A stretch of DNA of 64,000 bases from an uncultured Eubacteriales bacterium. Its GTDB lineage: Bacteria > Bacillota > Clostridia > Oscillospirales > CAG-272. Position 1 is the stretch's first letter; every line of letters begins with the position of its first letter. Positions 37,816 to 45,484 of the stretch are shown in pieces. The DNA is taken from contig CAKXXW010000006.1 of the NCBI GenBank assembly GCA_934378145.1, positions 23,184 to 87,183 on the forward strand. The letters are read 5' to 3'. The position numbers and the translations under genes were made by a program. The notes beneath the pieces were generated by a model. That model saw only the letters and a list, made by a program, of their open reading frames with translations. It did not search any database and was not told the origin of the DNA.

Positions 37816-40197
37816 ATGATGTATCGGGTAGTTAAAAGAGACGGAAAAACTGTTGATTTTGAAATAGAAAAAATCAGTGCCGCAATAACCAAGGCGTTTG
37901 AAGCACAGGAGAAGAATTTTGTCCCCGGAGTGATCGATTTTCTCGCGCTCAAGGTCACCTCGGATTTTGAACCCAAGATAAAGAACGACCTCATCGCCGT
38001 CGAGGATATTCAGGACAGCGTTGAATCGGTACTCAGCCAATCGGGCTACGGAGATGTGGCGAAGGCGTATATCCTCTACCGCCGCAACCGCGAGAAGCTC
38101 CGCAATATGAAATCGACCTACCTTGATTATACGGAGGTCGTCAACAAGTATCTCAGCGCACTTGACTGGAGAGTCAAGGAAAACTCGACCGTGACCTACT
38201 CGGTCGGCGGACTCATCCTCAGCAATTCGGGAGCCATCACCGCGAACTATTGGCTGTCGGAGGTCTACGACGATGAGATTGCGGCGGCGCACAGGAACGC
38301 GGATATCCATATCCACGACCTCTCGATGCTGACCGGTTACTGCGCCGGATGGTCGCTCAAGCAGCTCATCACCGACGGACTCGGCGGTATCCCCGGAAAG
38401 ATCTCGTCGTCGCCGGCATCGCATCTTTCGACCCTCTGCAACCAGATGGTCAACTTCCTCGGCATCATGCAGAACGAATGGGCGGGAGCGCAGGCGTTCT
38501 CGTCGTTTGATACCTACCTTGCGCCTTTTGTGAAGGTCGACAACCTTTCCTATAAGGAAGTCAAGCAGTGTATTCAGTCCTTCGTCTACGGCGTCAACAC
38601 ACCGTCGAGATGGGGAACGCAGGCACCGTTCACGAACATAACGCTCGACTGGACGGTCCCGAACGACCTTGCCGAGCTTAACTGCATCGTCGGAGGCAGG
38701 GAACAGCCCTTCAAGTACAAGGATTGCGTGAAGGAAATGGCGATGGTCAACAAGGCGTTCATCGAGATAATGATCGAGGGCGACGCCAACGGAAGAGGCT
38801 TCCAGTACCCCATCCCCACCTATTCGATAACCCGTGACTTTGATTGGTCGGATTCGGAAAACAACCGTCTCCTCTTTGAGATGACCGCAAAGTACGGCAC
38901 GCCGTATTTCTCGAACTATATCAACTCGGATATGGAGCCGAGCGATGTGCGTTCGATGTGCTGCCGTCTGCGCCTTGACCTTCGTGAACTCAGGAAGAAG
39001 TCGGGCGGCTACTTCGGCTCGGGCGAAAGCACCGGTTCGATCGGCGTTGTGACTATCAATATGCCGAGGATCGCCTACCTCTCGAAGAACGAAAACGAGT
39101 TTATGGCAAGGCTCGATCACCTTATGGACATTTCGGCGCGTTCGCTGAAGGTAAAGCGCGATGTCATCACAAAGCTGCTTGAAGAGGGACTTTACCCTTA
39201 CACGAAGAGATATCTCGGCGGCTTCGGCAACCATTTCTCGACGATAGGTCTTGTCGGAATGAACGAGGCGGGACTCAACGCCTGCTGGATCGGCAAGGAC
39301 ATGACAAGCACGGAAACGCAGGAATTCTCGAAGAGAGTCCTCAACCATATGCGTGAGAGGCTGTCCGATTATCAGGAAAAGTACGGCGACCTCTATAACC
39401 TTGAGGCAACACCGGCGGAGTCGACCTCATACAGACTCGCAAAGCACGACCTTGCTCAGTTCCCCGACATAAAGACGGGTGCCGAGCCGGGCGGAGCGCC
39501 CTATTATACCAACAGCTCGCACCTTCCGGTCGGATATACCGAGGACATTTTCACGGCTCTCGATATTCAGGACGAGCTTCAGACGCTTTATACCTCCGGA
39601 ACGGTGTTCCACGCCTTCCTCGGAGAGAAGCTCCCCGATTGGCGCGCGGCGGCGAACCTTGTCAGAAAGATCGCCGAGAACTACAAGCTCCCCTACTACA
39701 CCCTGTCTCCGACATATTCGGTCTGTCGCAATCACGGGTATCTCAGCGGCGAGGTCTACACCTGCCCCGAATGCGGCGCGAAGACCGAGGTGTACAGCAG
39801 GATCACGGGCTACTACCGCCCCGTTCAGAACTGGAATGACGGAAAATCGCAGGAATTCAAGCAGAGAAAGACCTACGATATAGAACATTCGGTGCTTCAT
39901 AAGAAGGAAGAGGCGAAGACCGAGGCTGCCTGCCCCTGCTGCTGCGGAGAAAATGAGGTAAAGGACGAGGTCATCCTCTGCGCGACGAAGACCTGCCCGA
40001 ACTGCAAGGTCGCGGCGAGCTTCCTTGACAAGGCGGGGATAAGCTACAGAAAGCTCTACGCCGAGGACGCAAAGGAAGAATTTGAAAAATTCGGAGTCAC
40101 CGGCGCACCGACGCTCGTTGTCATAAAAGGCGGAAAAGCAGAGACAATATATAATGCCTCCAATATCAGAAAGTACGCCGAGAGTCACAAGGCGTAA
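37816..40197 (+). CDS. nrdD: Anaerobic ribonucleoside-triphosphate reductase with C-terminal redoxin domain
   Basis: A 793-residue class III ribonucleotide reductase, making dNTPs without oxygen. The N-terminal ATP-cone (RVVKRDGKTVDFEIEKISAA, residues about 3-90) is the allosteric domain. The zinc site is CRNHGYL and TCPECG; the glycyl radical is Gly676 in RPVQNWNDGKSQEF. Beyond the normal end, a Cys cluster CPCCCG (706-711) leads to a glutaredoxin/NrdH-like domain: LCATKTCPNCKVAASFLDKA with CPNC at 727-730 and TGAPTLVVI with the cis-proline. So the reductant is probably built in, as expected for thioredoxin-dependent rather than formate-dependent NrdD. GAAGGAG precedes the ATG. trxB is the next gene. 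Confidence 0.96.
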   Translation: MMYRVVKRDGKTVDFEIEKISAAITKAFEAQEKNFVPGVIDFLALKVTSDFEPKIKNDLIAVEDIQDSVESVLSQSGYGDVAKAYILYRRNREKLRNMKSTYLDYTEVVNKYLSALDWRVKENSTVTYSVGGLILSNSGAITANYWLSEVYDDEIAAAHRNADIHIHDLSMLTGYCAGWSLKQLITDGLGGIPGKISSSPASHLSTLCNQMVNFLGIMQNEWAGAQAFSSFDTYLAPFVKVDNLSYKEVKQCIQSFVYGVNTPSRWGTQAPFTNITLDWTVPNDLAELNCIVGGREQPFKYKDCVKEMAMVNKAFIEIMIEGDANGRGFQYPIPTYSITRDFDWSDSENNRLLFEMTAKYGTPYFSNYINSDMEPSDVRSMCCRLRLDLRELRKKSGGYFGSGESTGSIGVVTINMPRIAYLSKNENEFMARLDHLMDISARSLKVKRDVITKLLEEGLYPYTKRYLGGFGNHFSTIGLVGMNEAGLNACWIGKDMTSTETQEFSKRVLNHMRERLSDYQEKYGDLYNLEATPAESTSYRLAKHDLAQFPDIKTGAEPGGAPYYTNSSHLPVGYTEDIFTALDIQDELQTLYTSGTVFHAFLGEKLPDWRAAANLVRKIAENYKLPYYTLSPTYSVCRNHGYLSGEVYTCPECGAKTEVYSRITGYYRPVQNWNDGKSQEFKQRKTYDIEHSVLHKKEEAKTEAACPCCCGENEVKDEVILCATKTCPNCKVAASFLDKAGISYRKLYAEDAKEEFEKFGVTGAPTLVVIKGGKAETIYNASNIRKYAESHKA

Positions 40198-40290
40198 TTA
40201 AAAAATAAAAGGAACAGAAGCCCTCCGTCTGATGCGGCGGAGGGCTTCCTCACAAATGAAATCAGCCGGGAGGCGGCTTGGGAGACTGAA

Positions 40291-41199
40291 ATGTACGATA
40301 TAATCATTGTCGGCGGCGGACCCGCCGGTATCTCGGCGGGGATATATGCCCGCCGTGCGGGAAAGAGTACCCTTGTGATAGAGCGTTCGGCGCTCGGAGG
40401 TCAGATGACCTATTCGCCGAAGATAGAGAACTACCCAGCGATGCTCAGCGTCAGCGGGAACGAGCTTGCCGAGGCTATGACCGATCAACTTATACAGCTC
40501 GGCGGCGAATTTGAATTTGACGAAGTGACCGCTGTCAGGGACGACGGCGAAAATAAGACCGTCGTGACGCACGAAAACGAATTTTCGGCGCGCGCCGTGA
40601 TACTTGCGAACGGGGTGAAGCACCGTATGCTCGGGCTTGAAGGGGAGGAGGAACTTGTAGGCTCCGGAATATCCTTCTGTGCGGTCTGCGACGGGGCGTT
40701 TTACCGCGACCTTGATGTGGCTGTGATCGGAGGAGGAAATTCCGCGATGCAGGAGGCGCTTCTGCTTTCGGAGGGATGCAGGTCGGTCACGGTCGTGCAG
40801 AACCTTTCGGACTTTACCGGAGAAAAAAGACTTGCCGAAAGCCTTGGTGCCAAAAATAATGTGAAAACGCTTTTCGATACGGTCGTTGAGGGCTTCGTTA
40901 CCTCCGAAGGTACCCTTAAGGGCATCAGAGTGAAGAACACAGCGACGGGTGAGGGAAGCGAGATCGCCTGCGACGGGGTCTTTGTTGCTATAGGGCTTGT
41001 CCCCGAAAACGATGCGTTCGGCTCGCTCGTGCCTCTCGACGATAGGGGATACTACAAGGTCGGCGAGGACTGCACGGCACCGACGCACGGTATATTCGTT
41101 GCCGGCGACTGCCGGTCAAAAAAGACACGACAGATAACGACCGCCGTTGCCGACGGAGCCGTTGCCGCGCTTGCCGCCTGCTCGTATATCGACAACTGA
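40291..41199 (+). CDS. trxB: Thioredoxin reductase
   Basis: A 302-residue FAD/NAD(P)H disulfide reductase. The FAD loop IIIVGGGPAGISAGIYARRA, the active site FCAVCDGAFY (CAVC), the NAD(P)H loop VAVIGGGNSAMQEALLL and the C-terminal FAD motif GIFVAGDCRSKKTRQITTAV are all present, and length is typical. GGGAG precedes the ATG. It follows nrdD by 93 bases; between them is a GC hairpin (40217-40249) without a T-run, so read-through is likely. It is well placed to reduce the redoxin domain of NrdD. Confidence 0.95.
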   Translation: MYDIIIVGGGPAGISAGIYARRAGKSTLVIERSALGGQMTYSPKIENYPAMLSVSGNELAEAMTDQLIQLGGEFEFDEVTAVRDDGENKTVVTHENEFSARAVILANGVKHRMLGLEGEEELVGSGISFCAVCDGAFYRDLDVAVIGGGNSAMQEALLLSEGCRSVTVVQNLSDFTGEKRLAESLGAKNNVKTLFDTVVEGFVTSEGTLKGIRVKNTATGEGSEIACDGVFVAIGLVPENDAFGSLVPLDDRGYYKVGEDCTAPTHGIFVAGDCRSKKTRQITTAVADGAVAALAACSYIDN

Positions 41200-41212
41200 A
41201 GCAAAAAATCAT

Positions 41213-41248
41213 ACCGGGACCGAATTTTATCAGCCCCGGTTTTTCTTT
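41213..41248. terminator. Terminator shared by trxB and spoVM
   Basis: Stem ACCGGG/CCCGGT with an internal bulge; TTTTTCTTT follows on the plus strand and GATTTTTT follows on the minus strand. It lies between convergent trxB and the leftward spoVM-like gene. Confidence 0.78.
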
Positions 41249-41333
41249 ACTTTTTATTTTTGGCGTTTTTCCGGCAGAAGAGCCGGAACAGCGGCTTCAG
41301 AAATCCGGGCGGCTTGAATATCATCACTTTCAT
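41247..41333 (-). CDS. spoVM: Stage V sporulation protein SpoVM (28 residues)
   Basis: A 28-codon gene too short for normal ORF calling. On the minus strand GGAGG lies eight bases before the ATG. The peptide starts MKVMIFKPPGFLKPLFRLF and ends in a lysine-rich tail. It aligns without gaps to B. subtilis SpoVM (recalled, 26 residues): Lys2, Lys7, Pro9, Phe11, Leu12 and Arg17 coincide. Pro9 is required for SpoVM to recognise the convex forespore membrane as an amphipathic helix, where it anchors SpoIVA and starts coat assembly. The longer Lys/Asn tail is lineage-specific. It lies 20 bases after the gene for another small membrane protein and ends at a terminator. Presence of sigG in the window supports the identity. 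Confidence 0.85.
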   Translation of the reverse strand: MKVMIFKPPGFLKPLFRLFCRKNAKNKK

Positions 41334-41353
41334 AAGGGGTACCTCCGTGATCG

Positions 41354-41506
41354 TTATTTACGGATCAGCAGTACGCCTGCCGTGAGAAGCACCGCCGATT
41401 CCAGAAAAGCTATGACAAAGCCGGGAAGTATGTACGCCGCGAGGATCCCCGAGCCGAAGCAGAGCGCCCCGACGCCGATGAGAATTTTCGTCTCCTTCGC
41501 ACACAT
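41354..41506 (-). CDS. 50-residue membrane protein upstream of spoVM
   Basis: A small protein with two hydrophobic segments (ILIGVGALCFGSGILAAYIL and VIAFLESAVLLTAGVLLI), separated by PG, ending IRK. The ATG at 41506 is preferred to the longer frame because AAGGAGG lies 11 bases before it and the upstream part would run through the promoter and terminator. It is 20 bases upstream of spoVM on the same strand, so probably in one operon. No family is recognised; a sporulation role is only suggested by position. Confidence 0.6.
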   Translation of the reverse strand: MCAKETKILIGVGALCFGSGILAAYILPGFVIAFLESAVLLTAGVLLIRK

Positions 41507-41539
41507 CGACCATATTTCCTCCTTAGAGATATCATTAAA

Positions 41540-41567
41540 ATTATATGCCGGCAGAGCGCGTTTGCAA
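41540..41567 (-). promoter_or_regulatory. Promoter embedded in a terminator hairpin, ahead of the spoVM operon
   Basis: On the minus strand TTGCAA and TATAAT are 16 bases apart. The spacer is the right arm of the TGCCGGCAGAG hairpin that ends the antiporter gene. It is a vegetative-type promoter; a sigma-E or sigma-K type sequence was not identified. Confidence 0.5.
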
Positions 41568-41580
41568 CACTCTGCCGGCA
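41546..41580 (-). terminator. Hairpin after the antiporter gene
   Basis: An 11-bp perfect stem TGCCGGCAGAG/CTCTGCCGGCA with a 13-base loop, starting a few bases after the antiporter stop on the minus strand. It is followed by TATAATTTT, a weak T-tract. Confidence 0.55.
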
Positions 41581-41584
41581 AAGT

Positions 41585-42892
41585 TTATTTATTGATATCG
41601 TTGTGGATATTGTCGAGCGCCTCGGCACTGATACGCGTTCTGATCTCGCTGTCGTCGCCGTCCGAAGGATGTGCGGAATTCTTCAGCGTCAGCTTCAGAA
41701 GTATCGGGCAGAGGATCGAAGAGCAGATTATGAGGAAGATCGTCGGTATCAGGGGGTCGATGCCGCCGCTCGGGGCTATGAGGCTGTGACCCGTGGCATA
41801 GACGGCAAGCGCGACCTCGCCTCGTGCTATCATTCCGCATCCCGTTGCGAGCGAATCCTTCATATTGTAACCGAGGATCTTTGCGATACCTCCGCACCCG
41901 AGGATCTTTCCGATGATGCCGAGCAGTACGAATACCGCCGAGAAGGCAAGGATCGAAGGCTCAAAGCCCGAGAAGTCCGCGCTGATGCCTATATATGCGA
42001 AGAACATCGGCGTGAAGATCATATATCCGCTGACGACGACCTTGCGGTCGACAAACGAGGTGTCGTTGAGTCCGCTGAGCATAAGTCCCGCCATATAGGC
42101 TCCCGTGATCGCCGCGATGCCGAAGAGCCTTTCGGCGCAGAAGGCGTAAAGGAAGCACATAACGAGGGCGAAGATGCTCGTGCGCCTCTTGTGAGGGTAG
42201 ATCTTTACGAGCCGCCTGAAGAGGAAGCGGAGCGGTATGCCTATACCTATCGTGAAAGCGAAGAAGCCGAGGACCTTGAGCAGGGTGATGAGGATATTAC
42301 CGCCGCTCTGTATTCCCGTAACGATGCTGAGGACTATGATCCCGAGAACATCGTCGATTATCGCCGCGCTGAGGATCGTCGTGCCGACCTTAGTATTCAG
42401 CTTGCCAAGCTCACGCAATGTTTCGACCGTGATCCCGACGCTCGTCGCCGCGAGAATAGTGCCGACGAAGAGTGCATTCATGAGTTTTTCATGCGTGAAT
42501 CCCGTGCCGAAGCCCTTCATGAATGCGAGCGCACCGATCGTCCCGAGAGCTGTCGGAACGACAACTCCGCATACCGCGACGAGAGAGGAGGCAAGACCGC
42601 TCTTTTTGAGATCGGAAAAGCTCGTCTCAAGCCCGCTCGAGAAGAGAATGAAGACGACGCCTATCTGTGAGAAGCAGTGAAGCACGATCATTTCCGTGCT
42701 GTCGGCGGCGGGCGCGATGAGTCCGCGGAAGCTCCCGAGCCCGAGCTGACCGAAGATCGCGGGCCCTATGAGCAGTCCGGCGATTATCATTCCGACGACC
42801 TGCGGCAGACCGAGCTTTCGGCTCAGCATCCCGAGCAGCTTTGTCGCGAGAAGGATTATTGCACAGTCGTAAAGTATAAAAAGCACATCCAT
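41585..42892 (-). CDS. Cation:proton antiporter (CPA2/KefB-like)
   Basis: A 435-residue membrane protein with about 12 hydrophobic segments. Family features include KLGLPQVVGMIIAGLLIGPA near the start, SQIGVVFILFSSGLETSFSD, AATSVGITVETLRELGKL, AAIIDDVLGIIVLSIV with the paired aspartates of the ion-binding site, and GMIARGEVALAV. These are the hallmarks of Na+(K+)/H+ antiporters. No TrkA-N domain is attached, so it is the short form. AAAGGTGAT precedes the ATG. It appears monocistronic. Confidence 0.93.
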   Translation of the reverse strand: MDVLFILYDCAIILLATKLLGMLSRKLGLPQVVGMIIAGLLIGPAIFGQLGLGSFRGLIAPAADSTEMIVLHCFSQIGVVFILFSSGLETSFSDLKKSGLASSLVAVCGVVVPTALGTIGALAFMKGFGTGFTHEKLMNALFVGTILAATSVGITVETLRELGKLNTKVGTTILSAAIIDDVLGIIVLSIVTGIQSGGNILITLLKVLGFFAFTIGIGIPLRFLFRRLVKIYPHKRRTSIFALVMCFLYAFCAERLFGIAAITGAYMAGLMLSGLNDTSFVDRKVVVSGYMIFTPMFFAYIGISADFSGFEPSILAFSAVFVLLGIIGKILGCGGIAKILGYNMKDSLATGCGMIARGEVALAVYATGHSLIAPSGGIDPLIPTIFLIICSSILCPILLKLTLKNSAHPSDGDDSEIRTRISAEALDNIHNDINK

Positions 42893-42930
42893 AGTATATC
42901 ACCTTTATTTTTTAATAGACACAGAAACTA

Positions 42931-42958
42931 ATTATAGTCACTTTTTCGCCAAAGTCAA
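42931..42958 (-). promoter_or_regulatory. Promoter of the antiporter
   Basis: On the minus strand TTGACT and TATAAT with 16 bases between, about 38 bases before the antiporter start. Confidence 0.75.
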
Positions 42959-42970
42959 GAGCCTGATTTT

Positions 42971-43014
42971 ACAAAAATAAAAAGGATTTCCGCCGATATA
43001 TCGGCGGAAATCCT
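42971..43014 (-). terminator. Terminator of the CD1247-type gene
   Basis: A perfect 16-bp palindromic stem (AGGATTTCCGCCGATA and complement) followed on the minus strand by TTTTTATTTTT. Confidence 0.92.
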
Positions 43015-43027
43015 GAATAAACGGGAA

Positions 43028-43450
43028 TTATTCCTTGTCTTCGGTCTCGTAGACGATCTTTTCCTTGCAGTGGGGGCAGATAAGCTCGCCCTCGGGATCG
43101 ATGTTTCCGTCAAAAACGATGGTCTCGCCGCACGACGGGCAGGTGATCTCGAATCCGTCGTCCTCATAGTCGTCCTCGTCGTCATCATCGTCATCACAGC
43201 AGCAGCAATCGCAGTCGTCATCGCAGCAGTCACCGTACAGCTCTTCCTCGACGGCGCCGAGATCCTCGTCAAGCTCGTCAACATAGTCGGAGAGGTAATC
43301 AATGTCCTCCTGCATCTTATCCTGTGCCTCGGCGATCTCACCGGCAAGGTCGATAAGGGCGGCGATGAGCTTGCCCTCCGCGCTTTCCTTGTTGAGATTC
43401 AGTCCGTCGGCAAGTCCCTTGATATAAGCGGCTTTTTCGGTAATGTTCAT
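43028..43450 (-). CDS. CD1247 N-terminal domain protein with Cys/Asp-rich linker and zinc ribbon
   Basis: A 140-residue protein of a Clostridia family (CD1247-type). The N-terminal 65 residues form a helical domain: EKAAYIKGLADGLNLNKESA then EGKLIAALIDLAGEIAEAQD and DYLSDYVDELDEDLG. It then has a remarkable stretch at about residues 72-98, seven cysteines alternating with some sixteen Asp/Glu (for example DCCDDDCDCCCC). The C-terminal 40 residues are a zinc ribbon with CPSCGE and CPHCKE. Metal binding by the ribbon is likely and by the Cys/Asp linker is possible. Function unknown. It lies 35 bases downstream of efp on the same strand. Confidence 0.82.
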   Translation of the reverse strand: MNITEKAAYIKGLADGLNLNKESAEGKLIAALIDLAGEIAEAQDKMQEDIDYLSDYVDELDEDLGAVEEELYGDCCDDDCDCCCCDDDDDDEDDYEDDGFEITCPSCGETIVFDGNIDPEGELICPHCKEKIVYETEDKE

Positions 43451-43485
43451 TTCCGTATCTCCTTAATAATAAAATACTTGATCGA

Positions 43486-44043
43486 TCAGGCTCTGCCGAG
43501 ATATTCACCCGTGCGGGTGTCGATCTTGACGACCTCGCCCTCATTGATGAAGAGCGGGACCTTGATCTCCGCACCCGTTTCAAGGGTGGCGGGCTTAAGG
43601 GTGTTCTGAGCGGTGTTGCCGGCAAAGCCCGGCTCGGTCTTCGCTATCTCAAGCTCGACGAATGTGGGAGGCTCGACGCCGAAGACATTGCCCTTGTAGG
43701 AAATGATCTTGCACATCATCTCTTCCTTGACGAATTTGAAGTTGTCGGGAAGCTTGTTGCTGTTGAGAGGCATCATCTCAAAGGTTTCCATATCCATGAA
43801 ATAGTAGAGATCGCCGTCCTTGTAGGAATACTGCATTTCTTTTCTGTCGATGTAGGCGTTCTCGAACTTATCTGTGGGGCTGAATGTTTTTTCAACGACG
43901 GCGCCGCTGATGACATTCTTCAGCTTGGTACGGACGAAAGCCGCGCCCTTGCCGGGTTTGACATGCTGAAATTCTATCACCTGATAGACTCCGCCGTCCA
44001 TTTCAAATGTGATTCCGTTTTTGAAATCTCCTGCTACTACCAT
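43486..44043 (-). CDS. efp: Translation elongation factor P
   Basis: A 185-residue EF-P, which rescues ribosomes stalled at polyproline. Domain I has GVYQVIEFQHVKPGKGAAFV, with the loop Lys of PGKGAA that can carry the activating modification. Domains II and III follow: MDMETFEMMPL, PTFVELEIAKTEPG and the terminal VPLFINEGEVVKIDTRTGEY. The ATG at 44043 has GGAGG before it; the upstream part of the open frame has no family similarity. No EpmA or YmfI-type modifying gene is in the window. Confidence 0.97.
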   Translation of the reverse strand: MVVAGDFKNGITFEMDGGVYQVIEFQHVKPGKGAAFVRTKLKNVISGAVVEKTFSPTDKFENAYIDRKEMQYSYKDGDLYYFMDMETFEMMPLNSNKLPDNFKFVKEEMMCKIISYKGNVFGVEPPTFVELEIAKTEPGFAGNTAQNTLKPATLETGAEIKVPLFINEGEVVKIDTRTGEYLGRA

Positions 44044-44152
44044 AAAATCCTCCGTGCCGCTGTGCGGCATAAAATTGAAATGAATTGGCGTGAGCTTGTT
44101 TTTCACGCCCAAGCACGGTGCAAAAGTGCTATGCCTATACATATTACAGTTT

Positions 44153-44181
44153 ATTGTACTACATTTTTGCCTTCTTTGCAA
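44153..44181 (-). promoter_or_regulatory. Promoter of efp
   Basis: On the minus strand TTGCAA and TACAAT with a 17-base spacer, about 110 bases before the efp start. Confidence 0.75.
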
Positions 44182-44250
44182 GGGCTATTTTCAACTTTTT
44201 TCGGAAAAAATCATTTTTTTTGAGAAGTGAGGGCAAAAATCAAAATCGGG

Positions 44251-44279
44251 TTGACAAATCGGGCGTTTGGCTTTATAAT
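44251..44279 (+). promoter_or_regulatory. Promoter of the yicC-thiN housekeeping operon
   Basis: TTGACA and TATAAT, both perfect consensus, with a 17-base spacer, 34 bases before the yicC start. The 12-kb run of tightly spaced genes behind it has no other obvious promoter or terminator. Confidence 0.88.
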
Positions 44280-44313
44280 TATAATGTTATACTGTATAAA
44301 GGGGAATGTTTCA

Positions 44314-45201
44314 ATGTTGAAGAGTATGACGGCATTCGGACGCGCGACGGCTGACACCGGCACGCGGACGGTGACTGTTGAAATAAGGTCGGTGAACAGC
44401 AGGTACCTTGACTGCTCCGCGCATTTTCCGCGCTCGATGGACTTCACCGACGACCGCGTGCGGCAATACCTCACCTCCGGCGGAGTCACCCGCGGGAAGG
44501 TCGATGTTTCGGTAACGGTCGAGAACACCTCGGAGCCCGAGGTGACGCTTTCGCTTGATCGGGAGTACCTTGACTCTTACCTTGCGGTGCTTCGCGAGCT
44601 GCGTGATGGTTACGGTCTTGCCGATGATATAAGCGTTATGAGCGTCGCCGCCGATAAAAATGTCATAACCGCCGAAAAGCCCGAGGCCGATGCCGAACGC
44701 GATTGGGCAGAGGTAAAGCCCGTGCTTGATTCGGCGCTTGCCGTTTTCCTTGAGGCAAGGGCGGCAGAGGGCGAGAGGATCGAAGCCGATCTTCGCCTCA
44801 AGCTCGCCGGTATCGTGAAGATGGTCGACAGGATAGAGAGCCTTTCGCTCTCGGATGTCGCGGGGAGCCGCAGACGGATCGAGGAGAGGCTCCGGAAGGT
44901 GCTTGACGACCTCGGCATCCGTGCCGATGAGAACCGCATACTCACCGAGTGCGCGATATACGCCGACAGGATAGCGATAGATGAGGAGCTTGTGAGGCTC
45001 CGCTCGCACTTCGGTGCATTCGAAACGATACTTGCATCGGGAGAACCCGCGGGAAGGAAGCTCGATTTCCTTATGCAGGAGATGAACCGCGAGGTCAACA
45101 CGATAGGCTCGAAATGCCAGAATTCCGAGATAGCCCACACTGTCGTTGATGTGAAGTGCGAGCTTGAGAAGATCAGAGAACAGATACAGAATATAGAATA
45201 A
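44314..45201 (+). CDS. yicC: YicC family endoribonuclease
   Basis: A 295-residue YicC-type protein, a family shown to include RNA-cleaving enzymes. The N-terminal MLKSMTAFGRATADTGTRTV and VEIRSVNSRYLDCSAHFPRS are diagnostic, as is the C-terminal FLMQEMNREVNTIGSKCQNS with its conserved acidic tail (VDVKCELEKIREQIQNIE). AAAGGGGAA precedes the ATG at 44314, inside a longer open frame. First gene of the operon, followed by remA and gmk as in many Clostridia. Confidence 0.95.
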   Translation: MLKSMTAFGRATADTGTRTVTVEIRSVNSRYLDCSAHFPRSMDFTDDRVRQYLTSGGVTRGKVDVSVTVENTSEPEVTLSLDREYLDSYLAVLRELRDGYGLADDISVMSVAADKNVITAEKPEADAERDWAEVKPVLDSALAVFLEARAAEGERIEADLRLKLAGIVKMVDRIESLSLSDVAGSRRRIEERLRKVLDDLGIRADENRILTECAIYADRIAIDEELVRLRSHFGAFETILASGEPAGRKLDFLMQEMNREVNTIGSKCQNSEIAHTVVDVKCELEKIREQIQNIE

Positions 45202-45220
45202 AGCAAAGGATCGTTACAGT

Positions 45221-45484
45221 ATGAGATTTATAAACATAGGCTTCGGCAATATGGTCGCTGCCGAGAGGGTCGTCGCGGTGGTAAGTCCCGAGTCGGCTCC
45301 CGTAAAGCGTCTGATGCAGGATGCGAAGGACGCGGGCAGGACGATCGATGTTTCCTGCGGCAGGCGTACAAGATCGGTCATCGTCACCGACAGCGAGCAT
45401 GTGATACTTTCGGCTCTCCAGACAGAGACGATAGCGGGAAGGCTCAACGGCGGAGACGACCGTGACGACGGAGGTGTGCAATGA
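45221..45484 (+). CDS. remA: RemA family regulatory protein (DUF370)
   Basis: An 87-residue DUF370 protein. Pattern: FINIGFGNMVAAERVVAVVS, PVKRLMQDAKDAGRTIDVSC and RRTRSVIVTDSEHVILSALQ. In B. subtilis RemA is a ring-forming DNA-binding regulator of matrix and osmoprotection genes. Its place between yicC and gmk is conserved in Bacillota. Its stop overlaps the gmk start (ATGA). Confidence 0.92.
   Translation: MRFINIGFGNMVAAERVVAVVSPESAPVKRLMQDAKDAGRTIDVSCGRRTRSVIVTDSEHVILSALQTETIAGRLNGGDDRDDGGVQ

Noticed and set aside
37813..39348. 511-codon minus-strand open frame across nrdD
   Set aside because: Shadow of nrdD; no similarity, no ribosome-binding site.
40217..40249. Strong hairpin between nrdD and trxB as a terminator
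   Set aside because: The stem GAAGCCCTCCG/CGGAGGGCTTC is good but no T-run follows on the plus strand, so it is more likely a processing or partial-termination site.
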